Positions 26,315 to 35,979 of a stretch of 64,000 bases of DNA are shown in pieces. The stretch is taken from assembly GCA_046296435.1 (NCBI GenBank), contig JBKBLI010000011.1, positions 1 to 64,000 of the forward strand, given 5' to 3'. The number at the start of each line of letters is the position of its first letter. Within the stretch, counting starts at the first letter, position 1. This DNA is from M3007 sp046296435. GTDB lineage: Bacteria > Bacteroidota > Bacteroidia > Chitinophagales > Saprospiraceae. A program made the position numbers and the translations under genes. Below the pieces are notes generated by a model. It saw only the letters and a list, made by a program, of their open reading frames with translations, ran no database searches and was not told the DNA's origin.

Positions 26315-28006
26315 TCAGTTTTTCACGACTGTGGTTGTCCAGAATTCGCCCCGGCGAAACACCTGTAAGTAATAAGTCCCTGCCGGCAAGCCCGCAAACG
26401 AAATATGCTCGTCGCGATCAGGCTTGCGGGTACTCAGCAACAGTTTACCGTTGGCGTCGTACAATTGCAGCGCATCAATCTGTTCTGTGCTTTGTATCGA
26501 AAGCCAGTTGGATACCGGATTGGGCGATACTTTCACGAAGCTGCTAAAGTCGGCGCGCTTGACGGACGACAGGGTGCTGATGTCGTTGTTGTAGCGTGGC
26601 AGCACTTGATAACCAGAGGTGTAAGGCTGCGAGTTGTCGAACTGACTGCCGATGCCGGTCAGGTTGAAGGGCTGCGGCGGGACGGGCGCATTGTAGGTCT
26701 CCACATTGCTATTGATGCGGATCAAAACCGTATCGCCCGGGGCGTTGGGCGATACCGCCAGTACGTTGAAACCGCCGGATCCCATTCCCGGCGTCCACTG
26801 CGCGGGATTGATCAGGTTCAGGTTGTTGATGCGAATCAGATTGGACTCTGTAGCCTCGGTGGGTTTGGTCACTACGGTCGGCGTAGCGAGTGGGTTGCCC
26901 GTAGAGAGGAGTTCGATCATATCGGGTCCCAATTGAACCAGACCATTGAATTGACCTACCGTACCCGTCACGCGGATGCGGTCGCCCTCGGTGACGGTGT
27001 AACCCAGATTGCCTGAATTCCGGAAAATGGCGATACCGTTATTATTGTTGTCAATAATGGTGAAAGACAAGCCGGAGGGGCGGAGGTTGACGCCATGCGT
27101 CACCCCTTCCACGATGCACTGTTGTCCTAAAGCGAGTGCGACGCCATTGACATCGACGGCTTTGATCGTTGGAATATCGCAGAGGTTGAGGCACTCGACG
27201 GTGATGTTGACCACGGCCTCGTCGCAGGCGTTGGCGTCGCAGATGCGATAAATCAATTGGTCGGGTCCGCAATAGCCGGCGTTGGGAGTGTAGTCAATTT
27301 TGTCGTTGACGATGGCGGCGACGCCATGGGCGGGCGCGCCGATGATTTGGAAGGCAGTAAGGGGGTTGGGCCTGAAATCGTTGAGCAAAACGTCGATGCT
27401 AACCGTATTGCCGGTGATAACTGTAGCGACATCGTTATTGGCCTGAATGCTGGTAGGACACAGCGAGGGCGCTCCCGGATTAGCGAAAACTTCTTTTCCG
27501 CCCATGAAAATACCGGTTGGCGTGGTAGCTGCAATCCAGTTCTCAGGCAGGCTATTGTCGCTATTGGGGTCGCAAAGCACGAGCGAGGGGCCGTTCCCAT
27601 TGGCTTCAGGCGGCCACGGAGCCGAGTTTTTGTAATCCACGTAATCAATGACCACGTTGTTGGCATTGCGCAGTTCGATGTCTTCGCCGGGATTGTTGGT
27701 CAGCGCGCCGGTGAACTGAAAAGGCAAAAAGCCAAATTTTGATTGAAAAAATGGCGCATCTTTGGCAATGACGACGTATGTCTTTGGCGGCATTACCGTA
27801 CCGGTAGGAAAAGTGAAATCGAAACCCTGTGTGAAAGTCCAGTTGCTAACGTCAACCGGATCATTCGAGTTGTTGAACAACTCTACGAATTCGAGCGTGT
27901 CTGTGCCCGGCTCGGGGGGATTGTACATGATTTCGGTGATGACGATCTGGGCATTGAGGTTGAGGGCCACAAGGATGAGGGCGAAAAGTTGAAATGCTTT
28001 TTTCAT
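26315..28006 (-). CDS. T9SS-secreted lamin-tail-domain protein
   Basis: Exported 563-residue protein. ATG 28006 opens the signal peptide MKKAFQLFALILVALNLNAQ. A lamin tail domain follows (VITEIMYNPPEPGTDTLEFVELFNN, VDVSNWTF, KTYVVIAKD), then a cadherin-like/Ig segment (ANNDVATVITGNTVSIDVLLND to CDEAVVNITV), then an OB-fold-like domain (VEGVTHGVNL, DRIRVTGTVGQFNGLVQL), and a type A T9SS sorting domain (VSPNPVSNWLSI, LQLYDANGKLLLS, LPAGTYYLQVF). Lamin-tail plus OB architectures occur in secreted nucleases, but no nuclease domain is present here. The likely role is surface binding. Confidence 0.9.
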   Translation of the reverse strand: MKKAFQLFALILVALNLNAQIVITEIMYNPPEPGTDTLEFVELFNNSNDPVDVSNWTFTQGFDFTFPTGTVMPPKTYVVIAKDAPFFQSKFGFLPFQFTGALTNNPGEDIELRNANNVVIDYVDYKNSAPWPPEANGNGPSLVLCDPNSDNSLPENWIAATTPTGIFMGGKEVFANPGAPSLCPTSIQANNDVATVITGNTVSIDVLLNDFRPNPLTAFQIIGAPAHGVAAIVNDKIDYTPNAGYCGPDQLIYRICDANACDEAVVNITVECLNLCDIPTIKAVDVNGVALALGQQCIVEGVTHGVNLRPSGLSFTIIDNNNNGIAIFRNSGNLGYTVTEGDRIRVTGTVGQFNGLVQLGPDMIELLSTGNPLATPTVVTKPTEATESNLIRINNLNLINPAQWTPGMGSGGFNVLAVSPNAPGDTVLIRINSNVETYNAPVPPQPFNLTGIGSQFDNSQPYTSGYQVLPRYNNDISTLSSVKRADFSSFVKVSPNPVSNWLSIQSTEQIDALQLYDANGKLLLSTRKPDRDEHISFAGLPAGTYYLQVFRRGEFWTTTVVKN

Positions 28007-28033
28007 AAAGTGAGTCGCAAGTTTAAACGTATG

Positions 28034-28041
28034 CAAAAGTA
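28034..28041 (-). promoter_or_regulatory. -7 element (TACTTTTG) for the lamin-tail protein gene
   Basis: An exact TAnnTTTG match on the minus strand 27 bases before ATG 28006. It excludes an upstream in-frame ATG at 28036. Confidence 0.5.
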
Positions 28042-28177
28042 CCTTAAAAAGTCAAAACAAGCTTTTAAATTGCATGTATCGCAATTTGTTAACATTGTCG
28101 GAGGCAGATCTGGGCATAACAAGTATGGATCGACCGTCATACGCCGCAATAAAATCTTTAACCCAGCAAAAATTAAC

Positions 28178-28206
28178 TTGAGCTTAACAATCGACTTGTA
28201 ATTTTG
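28178..28206 (+). promoter_or_regulatory. Promoter of the TonB-dependent receptor gene
   Basis: TTG (28178-28180), an 18-base spacer and TAATTTTG (28199-28206) fit the Bacteroidetes -33/-7 consensus. The start codon is 39 bases further on. Confidence 0.6.
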
Positions 28207-28245
28207 CCTCGAATTTTAACTATTCATCACTAAATTCATCATTGT

Positions 28246-31200
28246 ATGAGCATTTCTTTTACTTGCACATCGCGCAAGTTTGTGTCTGTTAAGGCATTTT
28301 TTGCGTTTTTGTTGCTTTTGAGCGGGGCAACCGCTTTTGCTCAGATTACTACTTCATCCATCTCTGGCTTAGTAGTCGATCCCTCTGGCGAGCCATTGAT
28401 CGGCGTGACTGTCGTAGCTGAACACTTGCCTTCGGGCACGCGCTACGGCGCCAGCACCAACGCAACCGGACGGTACTTTATTCCGGCCGTTCGCGTTGGC
28501 GGTCCCTTTGCTGTAACGGCTACTTACACAGGTTACGAATCCGTTACCCGCGAAGGCATCATGACGAATCTTGGCGTAGCGACAAACGTTAATTTTGAGA
28601 TGCTGGAGGCCGGAAACGCGTTGTCAGAGGTCTCGGTAGTTGCTTCGCGCAACGACATCTTTAGTTCGGACCGCACCGGCACGGCGCAGACTTTCAGCCG
28701 CGAAGTGGTCAACTCTATCCCCATCATCGGCAGCCGTTCGATTAACGACATCACGAAGTACAACCCCAACGGCGACGGCCGTTCGTTTGGCGCTCAGGAT
28801 AGCCGTTTGAACAACTTCACAATCGACGGTTCTGTTTTCAACAATGGTTTTGGTCTGGGCAGCGAGTCTCAAGCGGGCGGCCGCACAGGTTCGACGGCCA
28901 TTTCGCTGGATGCTATTGAGGAGTTGCAGGTGAACGTGGCTCCGTTTGACGTGCGCCAATCCGGCTTTGTTGGATCTGGTATCAACGCCATTACGCGCAG
29001 CGGCAACAACGATTTGCAGGGTTCGGTTTATTACATGTTCCGCAACAACGAACCGCCGCACTTCGCAAAAGATCCGATAGCCGCGGGCAATCCGGTGGAT
29101 ATTGGTCAGTTTCAGGAGCGCATCTTGGGCGCGCGCTTGGGCGGCGCCATCATCAAGAACAAGTTGTTCTATTTTGTCAATTACGAACAAGTCCGCAAAA
29201 CGGAGCCGGCTACTTCTTGGGTAGCGAATGGCTCAACCAACCCGGGGCAAGTCACCCGCGTTGAAAAAGCGGATCTGGAAGAGTTGAGCGACATCCTGCG
29301 CCGCAATTTTGGCTACGAAACCGGTCCTTATGAGGCGTTCGACAATGCGACCAACTCGGACAAGTTCATGGCGCGTTTGGATTACAACATCAACGACCGC
29401 AACCGCCTGACCCTGCGTTACACGCACCACAATTCGGTGGCCGACGTGCTGATCAGCAACAGCCAATCGCTGGGTAGCGGCAACCGCCGCACCCGATTTG
29501 AGTCTATGTCTTATCAAAACTCGGGCTACCTCATTGGCGACAATACCCGCTCGATTGTTGCCGAGTTAAACTCCACCTTTGGCGAAAATCTGCACAATAA
29601 CTTTATTATCGGCTACGACTTGCAAAACGAAGACCGTCAATATAAGTACAACTACCCGGGCAACAGTAACGGCCTGTTTCCGACCATCGACATTTTGAAG
29701 GATGGCGCTACATACATCTCGGCGGGCATGGACCCCTTCACGCCCGAAAACCAGCTCAACTATGGCACCTTCCACGTGACGAACAACGTGTCGGTCTATA
29801 AAGGCAACCATACCTTTGTATTCGGAGCCAACTATGAGTACTACAAGTCGAACAACAACTTCTTCCCCGGCTCGCATGGCGTTTGGATCTTCAATTCCTT
29901 CGAAGATGCCAAAACTGCGTTGAATGCGCCGAACGCTACCGTATCGCCGGTCAACGCACGATTCCAGTATCGCTATTCGGCACTTCCGGAATTTGCATCG
30001 CCGTTGCAAGTGCTGCAAGCGCACAAATTTGACTTGTATGCTCAGGATGAGTACCAGATCACGCGCAATTTCCGCCTGTCATTGGGCCTGCGCGCCAGCA
30101 TCATCAATTTCGAAGATACCGGCCTTTCCAATCCGGTAGTTGACGATCAGCAATACACCGATCCGCGTCTTGCAGATCCTACGAACCGCGATTACCGCAT
30201 TTTCACGGGCGCGATGCCCAAGCCCAATGTGCTCTGGGAGCCTCGCCTGGGCTTCAACTGGAATGTTAAAGGTAAAAAGGCAACCCAAATTCGCGGCGGT
30301 ACGGGCATTTTCACGGGACGCCCCCCGTATGTGTGGGTATCTAACGCCATCGGCAACAACGGCGTATTGACCGGATTCATTGATCAGTCTAACACCAACC
30401 TGTATCCGTTCACGCCGGATCCCACGCGTTTCCGCCCGGAGACCCCTACCCTGCCCAGTACATTCGACATCGCTACCGTCGATCCCAATTACAAATTCCC
30501 GCAAGTTTGGAAAAGCGTATTGGCTGTTGATCAGAAATTGCCCTTGGCAGGAATTATCGCCAGCGTTGAATTGATGTACAACAAAAACGTGAACGCCGTG
30601 AATTACTTCGATGCCAACGCCAAAGAGCCTCTGAAAAACTTCGACGGCGTGGATAAGCGTCCGCAATTCCACGGATCGGCCAACAACAACCGCATCAACG
30701 CAAACGTATCGCGCGCTGCCGTACTGACCACAACCAACGAAGGCTACTACCAGGCAGCTACCTTCAAACTGGAATTGCCCAGCACGCGCGGCGTTTATGC
30801 CATGGCAGCCTATACGCGCAGCGAAGCTAAAGATATCCAAAGCGCAGGCTCAATCGCTTCCGGCTCCTGGACGGGTATCCGTTCTGTCCGCGGCAACAAC
30901 TTCCCTGATCTGGCTTTCTCCGACAACGACATCCCGCATCGCGTCGTCGGTCTGTTGGGCTATCGCTTGGAGTACGGCGGTCGTTTCGGCGGCGCTACGC
31001 AGATCTCTTTAGGCTACGTAGGCACGCAATCAGCTCGTATCAACTACACTTACAACGGCGATATGAACCGCGACGGCATCAACGGCAACGACCTGATCTA
31101 CATCCCAACGGCAGAGGAGTTGTCGAGCGGCGCGTTCAAGTTCGAGCAGTTCAACCAAACTTATCGCGATGCCAACGGCGTCAACCAGACCAAGACTTTC

Positions 31201-31632
31201 ACCATTGCCGATCAACAAGCCGCTTTCGAGAAGTTCATTCAGGACGACGACTATCTGCGCAACCGCCGCGGCCAATATGCCGAACGCAATGGCAAACTGT
31301 TGCCGTGGCTGCACCAGTTGGATTTGTCTGTGGTGCAAGAGATGTTCGTCTATACAGGTAAAAAGCGCAACACCATCCAACTCCGCGCCGACATCCTCAA
31401 TTTTGGCAACTTGCTGAACAGCGATTGGGGCGTAGGCTATCGTTTGCGCGCAACCAGCCCGCTCGGCTACCGCTCAATCAACGCAAACAACGAGCCGGTC
31501 TTCCGCATGGTAACGTACACGCCCGACGCCAGCACCAATGTGCCCGAGTTGCTGGGCGACAACTTGGTCAGAAGGGCTACGCCGTTTGATGTGTGGACCA
31601 TGCAATTGGGCATCCGCTACATCTTCGACTAA
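28246..31632 (+). CDS. TonB-dependent receptor, carboxypeptidase-regulatory-like (OmpA-type long form, 1128 aa)
   Basis: Outer-membrane active transporter energised by TonB. After the signal peptide (FFAFLLLLSGATAFAQ) comes a carboxypeptidase-regulatory-like domain (SSISGLVVDPSGEPLIGVTVVA). The plug follows (RTGTAQTFSREVVNSIPIIG, INDITKYNPNGDGRSFGAQD, INAITRSGNNDLQGSVYYMF), then a long beta-barrel ending in TPFDVWTMQLGIRYIFD with the C-terminal aromatic residue needed for barrel insertion. There is no SusD gene next to it, so it is not a Sus-type glycan importer. The substrate (siderophore, peptide, vitamin) is unknown. It is monocistronic: own promoter upstream and terminator at 31660-31694. 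Confidence 0.93.
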   Translation: MSISFTCTSRKFVSVKAFFAFLLLLSGATAFAQITTSSISGLVVDPSGEPLIGVTVVAEHLPSGTRYGASTNATGRYFIPAVRVGGPFAVTATYTGYESVTREGIMTNLGVATNVNFEMLEAGNALSEVSVVASRNDIFSSDRTGTAQTFSREVVNSIPIIGSRSINDITKYNPNGDGRSFGAQDSRLNNFTIDGSVFNNGFGLGSESQAGGRTGSTAISLDAIEELQVNVAPFDVRQSGFVGSGINAITRSGNNDLQGSVYYMFRNNEPPHFAKDPIAAGNPVDIGQFQERILGARLGGAIIKNKLFYFVNYEQVRKTEPATSWVANGSTNPGQVTRVEKADLEELSDILRRNFGYETGPYEAFDNATNSDKFMARLDYNINDRNRLTLRYTHHNSVADVLISNSQSLGSGNRRTRFESMSYQNSGYLIGDNTRSIVAELNSTFGENLHNNFIIGYDLQNEDRQYKYNYPGNSNGLFPTIDILKDGATYISAGMDPFTPENQLNYGTFHVTNNVSVYKGNHTFVFGANYEYYKSNNNFFPGSHGVWIFNSFEDAKTALNAPNATVSPVNARFQYRYSALPEFASPLQVLQAHKFDLYAQDEYQITRNFRLSLGLRASIINFEDTGLSNPVVDDQQYTDPRLADPTNRDYRIFTGAMPKPNVLWEPRLGFNWNVKGKKATQIRGGTGIFTGRPPYVWVSNAIGNNGVLTGFIDQSNTNLYPFTPDPTRFRPETPTLPSTFDIATVDPNYKFPQVWKSVLAVDQKLPLAGIIASVELMYNKNVNAVNYFDANAKEPLKNFDGVDKRPQFHGSANNNRINANVSRAAVLTTTNEGYYQAATFKLELPSTRGVYAMAAYTRSEAKDIQSAGSIASGSWTGIRSVRGNNFPDLAFSDNDIPHRVVGLLGYRLEYGGRFGGATQISLGYVGTQSARINYTYNGDMNRDGINGNDLIYIPTAEELSSGAFKFEQFNQTYRDANGVNQTKTFTIADQQAAFEKFIQDDDYLRNRRGQYAERNGKLLPWLHQLDLSVVQEMFVYTGKKRNTIQLRADILNFGNLLNSDWGVGYRLRATSPLGYRSINANNEPVFRMVTYTPDASTNVPELLGDNLVRRATPFDVWTMQLGIRYIFD

Positions 31633-31659
31633 GATTCTTTTTGTCAGTTACTACTCAGA

Positions 31660-31694
31660 AAAAAGCCGTCTTTGCTATAGCAAGGACGGCTTTT
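31660..31694 (+). terminator. Terminator after the TonB-dependent receptor gene
   Basis: AAAAGCCGTC and GACGGCTTTT form the outer stem and TTTGC/GCAAG extends it around a TATA loop. The T tract lies within the right arm. Confidence 0.75.
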
Positions 31695-31836
31695 CTTGTA
31701 AAAAATGGCATAATTAGCAAATTGTTATTTTTTTCGAGATCCGAAAATGTGCTTCGTGCTACCTTTATTGCGAAATTTTTAATCGCCCTGCCTGGGCTTA
31801 AACCTGTTTTGCTTCAATCATAACTGCTTTTTTAAC

Positions 31837-33726
31837 ATGAAAAAAATTGTACTCTTCTTTCTTTTTACCGCGTTGTGCATGGCTGCTTTCGGGCAGTACA
31901 ATCGACGTGTGCTGTGCGAGGCTTATAGCAACGCCTCTTGCCCGCCTTGCGCCAGTCAGAACCCAGCCTATACTGCCACCATCAAAGCCAATGCGGAGTT
32001 TGTCACGCCCATTAAATACCAGGTCTGGTGGCCCGGTTTCGATCCCATGCACCTGCACAATGTGTCCGACGTTCAGAACCGCGTTAATTATTACGGAATC
32101 ACTGGCGTCCCAGCCGGCCGACAGAATGGCGTTACTACTTTCAGCGTAGGAAGTTACTCCGCCACCATGATCCAAAATGCCTGGAACAACCTGACTCCGG
32201 TGCAGATGTGGTTGGAACATACGGTCAGCGATGACATTTCGTCTGTGCATGTAAAAGTGACCCTGCTTTCTGATCAGGACATACTCAAGCCGCTCAGACT
32301 GCGTACTGCCATCCTCGAAGACGAAATCAATTTCCAAACGGCGCCCGGAACCAATGGCGAGAAAGACTTCCACAAAGTCATGAAAAAAATGTTGCCTTCC
32401 GCCGAGGGTTTAGAATTGCCCGACGGATTAGTCGCCGGCGATACCTTGGTATTCGAATTTGAATGGACGCCGAATCTTTTCTACAATTTGAACCGCATTG
32501 CCGTAGCTTCATGGATCCAGGATGACGCTACTAAAGAAGTATGGCAATCAGCTTACGCTGAACCGAACACCGATTTGGTAGGCGGCAACTACGTTCGCCT
32601 AATGATTACCAATGCTAACAATTACCGCCTGCTATGCAATGATAACGTAGCGCCCGCCATGTTGATTCGCAATGCCGGTACGGCAGCGCTCAACGAAATC
32701 AATTTCCTGTATAGCACAGACAATGAGAACTGGTTGGAGCATCAATGGACGGGCAATCTGAATGCCAATCTCACTACCTCCATTCTCTTCCCGACGATTA
32801 CATTTGATAGCAATTACGTGAACAACCGCTTCTGGATCCGCGTGAAAGACACCAATCTGGGTAGGCAACTCAATCAGGTGGACGGTTCCGGCAGTATCGC
32901 TTACGACGTTTTCAAAGACGAATCTGCTGAAGCGCCTATTATTCAGGACTTCGAGATCGGCAGTTTCCCACCTGCAGGATATGGTAAGCGCGACGACGCT
33001 ACCGGCTCTGCTTGGCAGCTTACCAACGCAGCGGGAGGATTCGGACTCAGTTCAAGCTCAATGTTTGCCGACTTCTATAATTACACGGCCGGCAAGACCT
33101 TTGATCTGGTGCTGCCTAAGTTCAAGTTAGAGGATGGGTACGATGCGCAGCTTTCATTTGAGTATGCGCATGCCCAGTATAGCGCCCAATATAGCGATCG
33201 TCTAATTGTCGAAATCTCTACCAATTGCGGCTCCTCCTGGACGCCGCTGTTTGACAAGTTAGGCGCTGCGCTGACCACCGCCCCTGCCACTACCAGCGCC
33301 TTTGTCCCCAGCGCTACGCAATGGCTCCTCTCCGAGCACAGCCTCAACGATTACGTTGGCCAAGAGGGATTGCTGATTCGTTTTCGCGCCTTAAGCGGGT
33401 ATAGCAACCGCTTGTACGTCGATAATATTGCGCTGACCACTTCGGTGAGCGCGAAGAACCTTCCCGAGGCGTTCACAAGCCTGATGGTGGCGCCCAACCC
33501 CTCGGCAGGCGCCTCCGAACTGCGCTTTTCGCTCGACCGCGCTCAGGATTTGAATATGCTGATCTTCGGAGCGGACGGCAGGTTGGTTGAAATGCGCGGC
33601 CTCGGTCTGCTGAACGAAGGCGCTCACGTAATTCATCTGGACGGGGCCCGACTGCCTGCCGGAAGCTATCGCGTATCCCTGCAAGGATCTGAGGGTATCG
33701 CGCAAATCCAGTGGATCAAGTTCTGA
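31837..33726 (+). CDS. T9SS-secreted Omp28-like protein
   Basis: Exported 629-residue protein with signal peptide MKKIVLFFLFTALCMAAFGQ. The N-terminal domain (VLCEAYSNASCPPCASQNP, then PIKYQVWWPGFDPM, then YYGITGVPAGRQNG) looks like the Omp28-related, thioredoxin-fold family with a CPPC pair. A jelly-roll-like domain follows (PIIQDFEIGSFPPAGY, LPKFKLEDGYDAQLSFEYAHAQY), and a type A sorting domain ends it (VAPNPSAGASELRFSL, LIFGADGRLVEMRG, LPAGSYRVSLQG). A redox role for CPPC is possible but untested; the upstream promoter is not clear. Confidence 0.82.
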   Translation: MKKIVLFFLFTALCMAAFGQYNRRVLCEAYSNASCPPCASQNPAYTATIKANAEFVTPIKYQVWWPGFDPMHLHNVSDVQNRVNYYGITGVPAGRQNGVTTFSVGSYSATMIQNAWNNLTPVQMWLEHTVSDDISSVHVKVTLLSDQDILKPLRLRTAILEDEINFQTAPGTNGEKDFHKVMKKMLPSAEGLELPDGLVAGDTLVFEFEWTPNLFYNLNRIAVASWIQDDATKEVWQSAYAEPNTDLVGGNYVRLMITNANNYRLLCNDNVAPAMLIRNAGTAALNEINFLYSTDNENWLEHQWTGNLNANLTTSILFPTITFDSNYVNNRFWIRVKDTNLGRQLNQVDGSGSIAYDVFKDESAEAPIIQDFEIGSFPPAGYGKRDDATGSAWQLTNAAGGFGLSSSSMFADFYNYTAGKTFDLVLPKFKLEDGYDAQLSFEYAHAQYSAQYSDRLIVEISTNCGSSWTPLFDKLGAALTTAPATTSAFVPSATQWLLSEHSLNDYVGQEGLLIRFRALSGYSNRLYVDNIALTTSVSAKNLPEAFTSLMVAPNPSAGASELRFSLDRAQDLNMLIFGADGRLVEMRGLGLLNEGAHVIHLDGARLPAGSYRVSLQGSEGIAQIQWIKF

Positions 33727-33752
33727 TAGACTCATACTACAGTTTGGACGAT

Positions 33753-33795
33753 TACTCAAAGCGCCCCACAGGAATCCTGTGGGGCGCTTTGAGTA
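33753..33795. terminator. Perfect 43-bp inverted repeat
   Basis: Arms of 21 bases (33753-33773 and 33775-33795) are exact complements around a single A. The repeat lies 26 bases after the T9SS gene stop, between convergent genes, and has no T run. It is most likely a bidirectional transcript-end hairpin, but it is long enough to form a cruciform or bind a protein. Confidence 0.6.
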
Positions 33796-33890
33796 TGTAG
33801 CATCCGCTATCGGCAGCCGCAACTTCATCTTCAAGCGCTGGCTTTCCGCAGCCAACGCCTGCTTCCCGACACGTAGCCGGAGTACAAACG

Positions 33891-34532
33891 CTAAAAAACA
33901 ATATCGTCAAATTCGTATATTTTGTGTGGCAGCTTAGAGTGCGCGGGCAACTCAAAAATTGGATTGATGATCCCGTCCCGAAGGTCGTAAACCCAGCCGT
34001 GTATATGGGGGGCATTGCGCTCCTTCCAAGCTTTTTGTACAATTGAGGTTTCGGCTACGTGATAGGCCTGTTCGATGACGTTAAATTCGACCAACTTATT
34101 GACCCTGTCATCCTCGGATTCGTAAGCCTCAATTTCGCTTTGATACAGTCGATATACATCCTTGATACTGCGTAGCCACTTATTGATGAGTCCATACGAA
34201 TGGCTGGTTATGGCAGCCTTAACACCCCCGCAATTGTAATGGCCACACACGATCACATGCTTTACTTTGAGCACCTCTACGGCATATTGCATCACACTCA
34301 TGACGTTCATGTCGCTATGCAATACCATATTGGCCACATTGCGGTGTATGAATATTTCGCCAGGCTTCGTCTGGGTTACCTCATTGGGCGGGACCCTGCT
34401 ATCCGAGCAGCCTATCCAGAGATATTCCGGCTCCTGAATATTGACCAATCGTTCAAAAAAATTAGGGTCTAGTTCGACCATGCGTTTGGCCCATTCTTTA
34501 TTTTTTATCAACAGATCGATGTATTTTTCCAT
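33891..34532 (-). CDS. Beta-class carbonic anhydrase
   Basis: Zinc enzyme that interconverts CO2 and bicarbonate. The 213-residue product shows the ligand and active-site motifs C-S-D-S-R in LWIGCSDSRVPPNEV and H-x-x-C in VIVCGHYNCGGVKAA, with IFIHRNVANMV between them. There is no signal peptide, so it is cytoplasmic. ATG 34532 follows a TACATTTG element (34575-34568); upstream in-frame starts lie before or within that element. It probably supplies bicarbonate for carboxylations. Confidence 0.96.
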   Translation of the reverse strand: MEKYIDLLIKNKEWAKRMVELDPNFFERLVNIQEPEYLWIGCSDSRVPPNEVTQTKPGEIFIHRNVANMVLHSDMNVMSVMQYAVEVLKVKHVIVCGHYNCGGVKAAITSHSYGLINKWLRSIKDVYRLYQSEIEAYESEDDRVNKLVEFNVIEQAYHVAETSIVQKAWKERNAPHIHGWVYDLRDGIINPIFELPAHSKLPHKIYEFDDIVF

Positions 34533-34567
34533 AGTTGTCAATGTGCGAAAAGGCAATGATTTAGCAG

Positions 34568-34575
34568 CAAATGTA
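34568..34575 (-). promoter_or_regulatory. -7 element (TACATTTG) for the carbonic anhydrase gene
   Basis: An exact TAnnTTTG match on the minus strand 35 bases before the start codon. Confidence 0.5.
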
Positions 34576-34626
34576 ATCATTATTTTAACAATGCAATACT
34601 TTTCAAAAATAAATGACGCAAAATGC

Positions 34627-34662
34627 AAAAAGCCGCTTTACATGTGTGCAAAGCGGCTTTTT
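34627..34662. terminator. Terminator between coiled-coil protein and carbonic anhydrase genes
   Basis: A 13-bp stem (AAAAAGCCGCTTT with AAAGCGGCTTTTT) has a 10-base loop. On the minus strand it follows the coiled-coil protein stop by 22 bases. Confidence 0.75.
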
Positions 34663-34684
34663 GTATAAAAAAATATGCTGTATT

Positions 34685-35701
34685 TTATTTCAGATTGAAG
34701 GCGCCGGTACCAACGAGGTAACCTTTGTTGTAGATTTCAACGCTGTACTTGCCTTTCACAAAGTTCTGGCCAGGCTGCCAGGCGCCGCAGAAATCTGATT
34801 CGCCGTTGCTGTAGTTGCCAATTGCTGTGGTGGTGTAGCGGAACTCGCTCTCGTTGCGTTTGTCGGTAGATATACCGGATCCTAAGCTTTCGATGGCCAG
34901 AGGAGCGCCGGTCGGATCAATTACACGAATATAAAAGACCTCTTCACCTGCCGGCACAATTTCGTTGGGTTCGGTTGTGAAGCAAATGTTGAGTTTGTCC
35001 ACCTTGCTTGCGCGGGATTTGGTGCGTTCTTTACCGCTAGTCCGCACATCTACGCTTTTGACCGTGATGTTTTTCACCCGTACGGCAGAGGCGATATCTA
35101 CTTTGCGCGACAAAACTTTACGCTCAGATTCCAGTTGCGTTTTTTCAGAGATCAGAGCCGCTTTTGCCGTGCTTTCTTCATCCAAACGGGAGCGGGTTTC
35201 GGTCAGCGATACGCTCAGGTTTTGGTTCTCGTTGGCGAGGCGGGTATTATCCTCCGTCAACAGGCCGACCTTTTGTTTCAACTCATCAATTTCAGCTAAA
35301 TACTGTGTTTTTTGACGCTCAAAACTGGCCATAGCGGCTTTGTAATCTTTGTTTTGACGGATCAATTGCGCAATCTGCGATTTAGAGCTTTCCAATTCGC
35401 GGAGTTGTTCGTTGATCTTGGCATCCAACTCCTGATTGATGCCCAATTGCTGCTCAAGTTGTAGTTTGGCGTCGTTGTACTTTACGTCCAACTCTTCCAG
35501 AGCGGTCGTTTTGGCAGAGAGTTCAAACTGGGCGGCTTCCAGATTTTTGGAAGTCTTGTACTTACTTACCAAAAGAAAAACAGACAAGCCCAGCAATGCG
35601 GCAATCGCAATACCCATGATGGTTGTCATGTTGTTTGATTTGGGTTCGTTGGGCGTGAAGTTCGGGGCGCCGCCGGGATTATAATTTGCAGGTGTGCTCA
35701 T
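34685..35701 (-). CDS. Membrane-anchored coiled-coil protein with C-terminal beta domain (338 aa)
   Basis: A Pro/Asn-rich N-terminus is followed by one transmembrane helix (IMGIAIAALLGLSVFLLV, about residues 29-46). A long coiled coil follows (about 50-195: KTTALEELDVKYNDAKLQLE to EKTQLESERKVLSRKV), then a folded C-terminal domain (VKNITVKSVDVRTSGKERTK, KLNICFTTEPNEIVPAGEEV, SDFCGAWQPGQNFVKGKYSV). With a single N-terminal anchor the coiled coil and beta domain would project into the periplasm. I recognise the arrangement from unnamed Bacteroidota proteins but know no function; envelope organisation is a guess. It is a single gene with its own terminator. Confidence 0.8.
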   Translation of the reverse strand: MSTPANYNPGGAPNFTPNEPKSNNMTTIMGIAIAALLGLSVFLLVSKYKTSKNLEAAQFELSAKTTALEELDVKYNDAKLQLEQQLGINQELDAKINEQLRELESSKSQIAQLIRQNKDYKAAMASFERQKTQYLAEIDELKQKVGLLTEDNTRLANENQNLSVSLTETRSRLDEESTAKAALISEKTQLESERKVLSRKVDIASAVRVKNITVKSVDVRTSGKERTKSRASKVDKLNICFTTEPNEIVPAGEEVFYIRVIDPTGAPLAIESLGSGISTDKRNESEFRYTTTAIGNYSNGESDFCGAWQPGQNFVKGKYSVEIYNKGYLVGTGAFNLK

Positions 35702-35941
35702 GATAGAAAAGAAACTTTTGATGAAAGGTTTAACAATATGTCAAAATATCATCATAAGCGGCAAAGATGCTTGGTTGGCCTAAATGTTTTACGGAATTGC
35801 TTTAGAAACGCCCAATAAACTCCATGATCCTTGCCCTTATTGCTTCAGATGCAGATTTTTTTTAAAAAAAAAGCTAAATCCTCTTTTTTCGCAAAAAAAT
35901 GTGAATTTGATCTATGCCGGACACATTCGCGGAAGCGGCCT

Positions 35942-35949
35942 TATCTTTG
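35942..35949 (+). promoter_or_regulatory. -7 element (TATCTTTG) for the exonuclease gene
   Basis: An exact TAnnTTTG match 30 bases before ATG 35980. Two T-tract/A-tract motifs lie upstream (35856-35872 and 35884-35899). Confidence 0.55.
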
Positions 35950-35979
35950 CATCGTTGTATCATTTGCAATACGAGCGTC

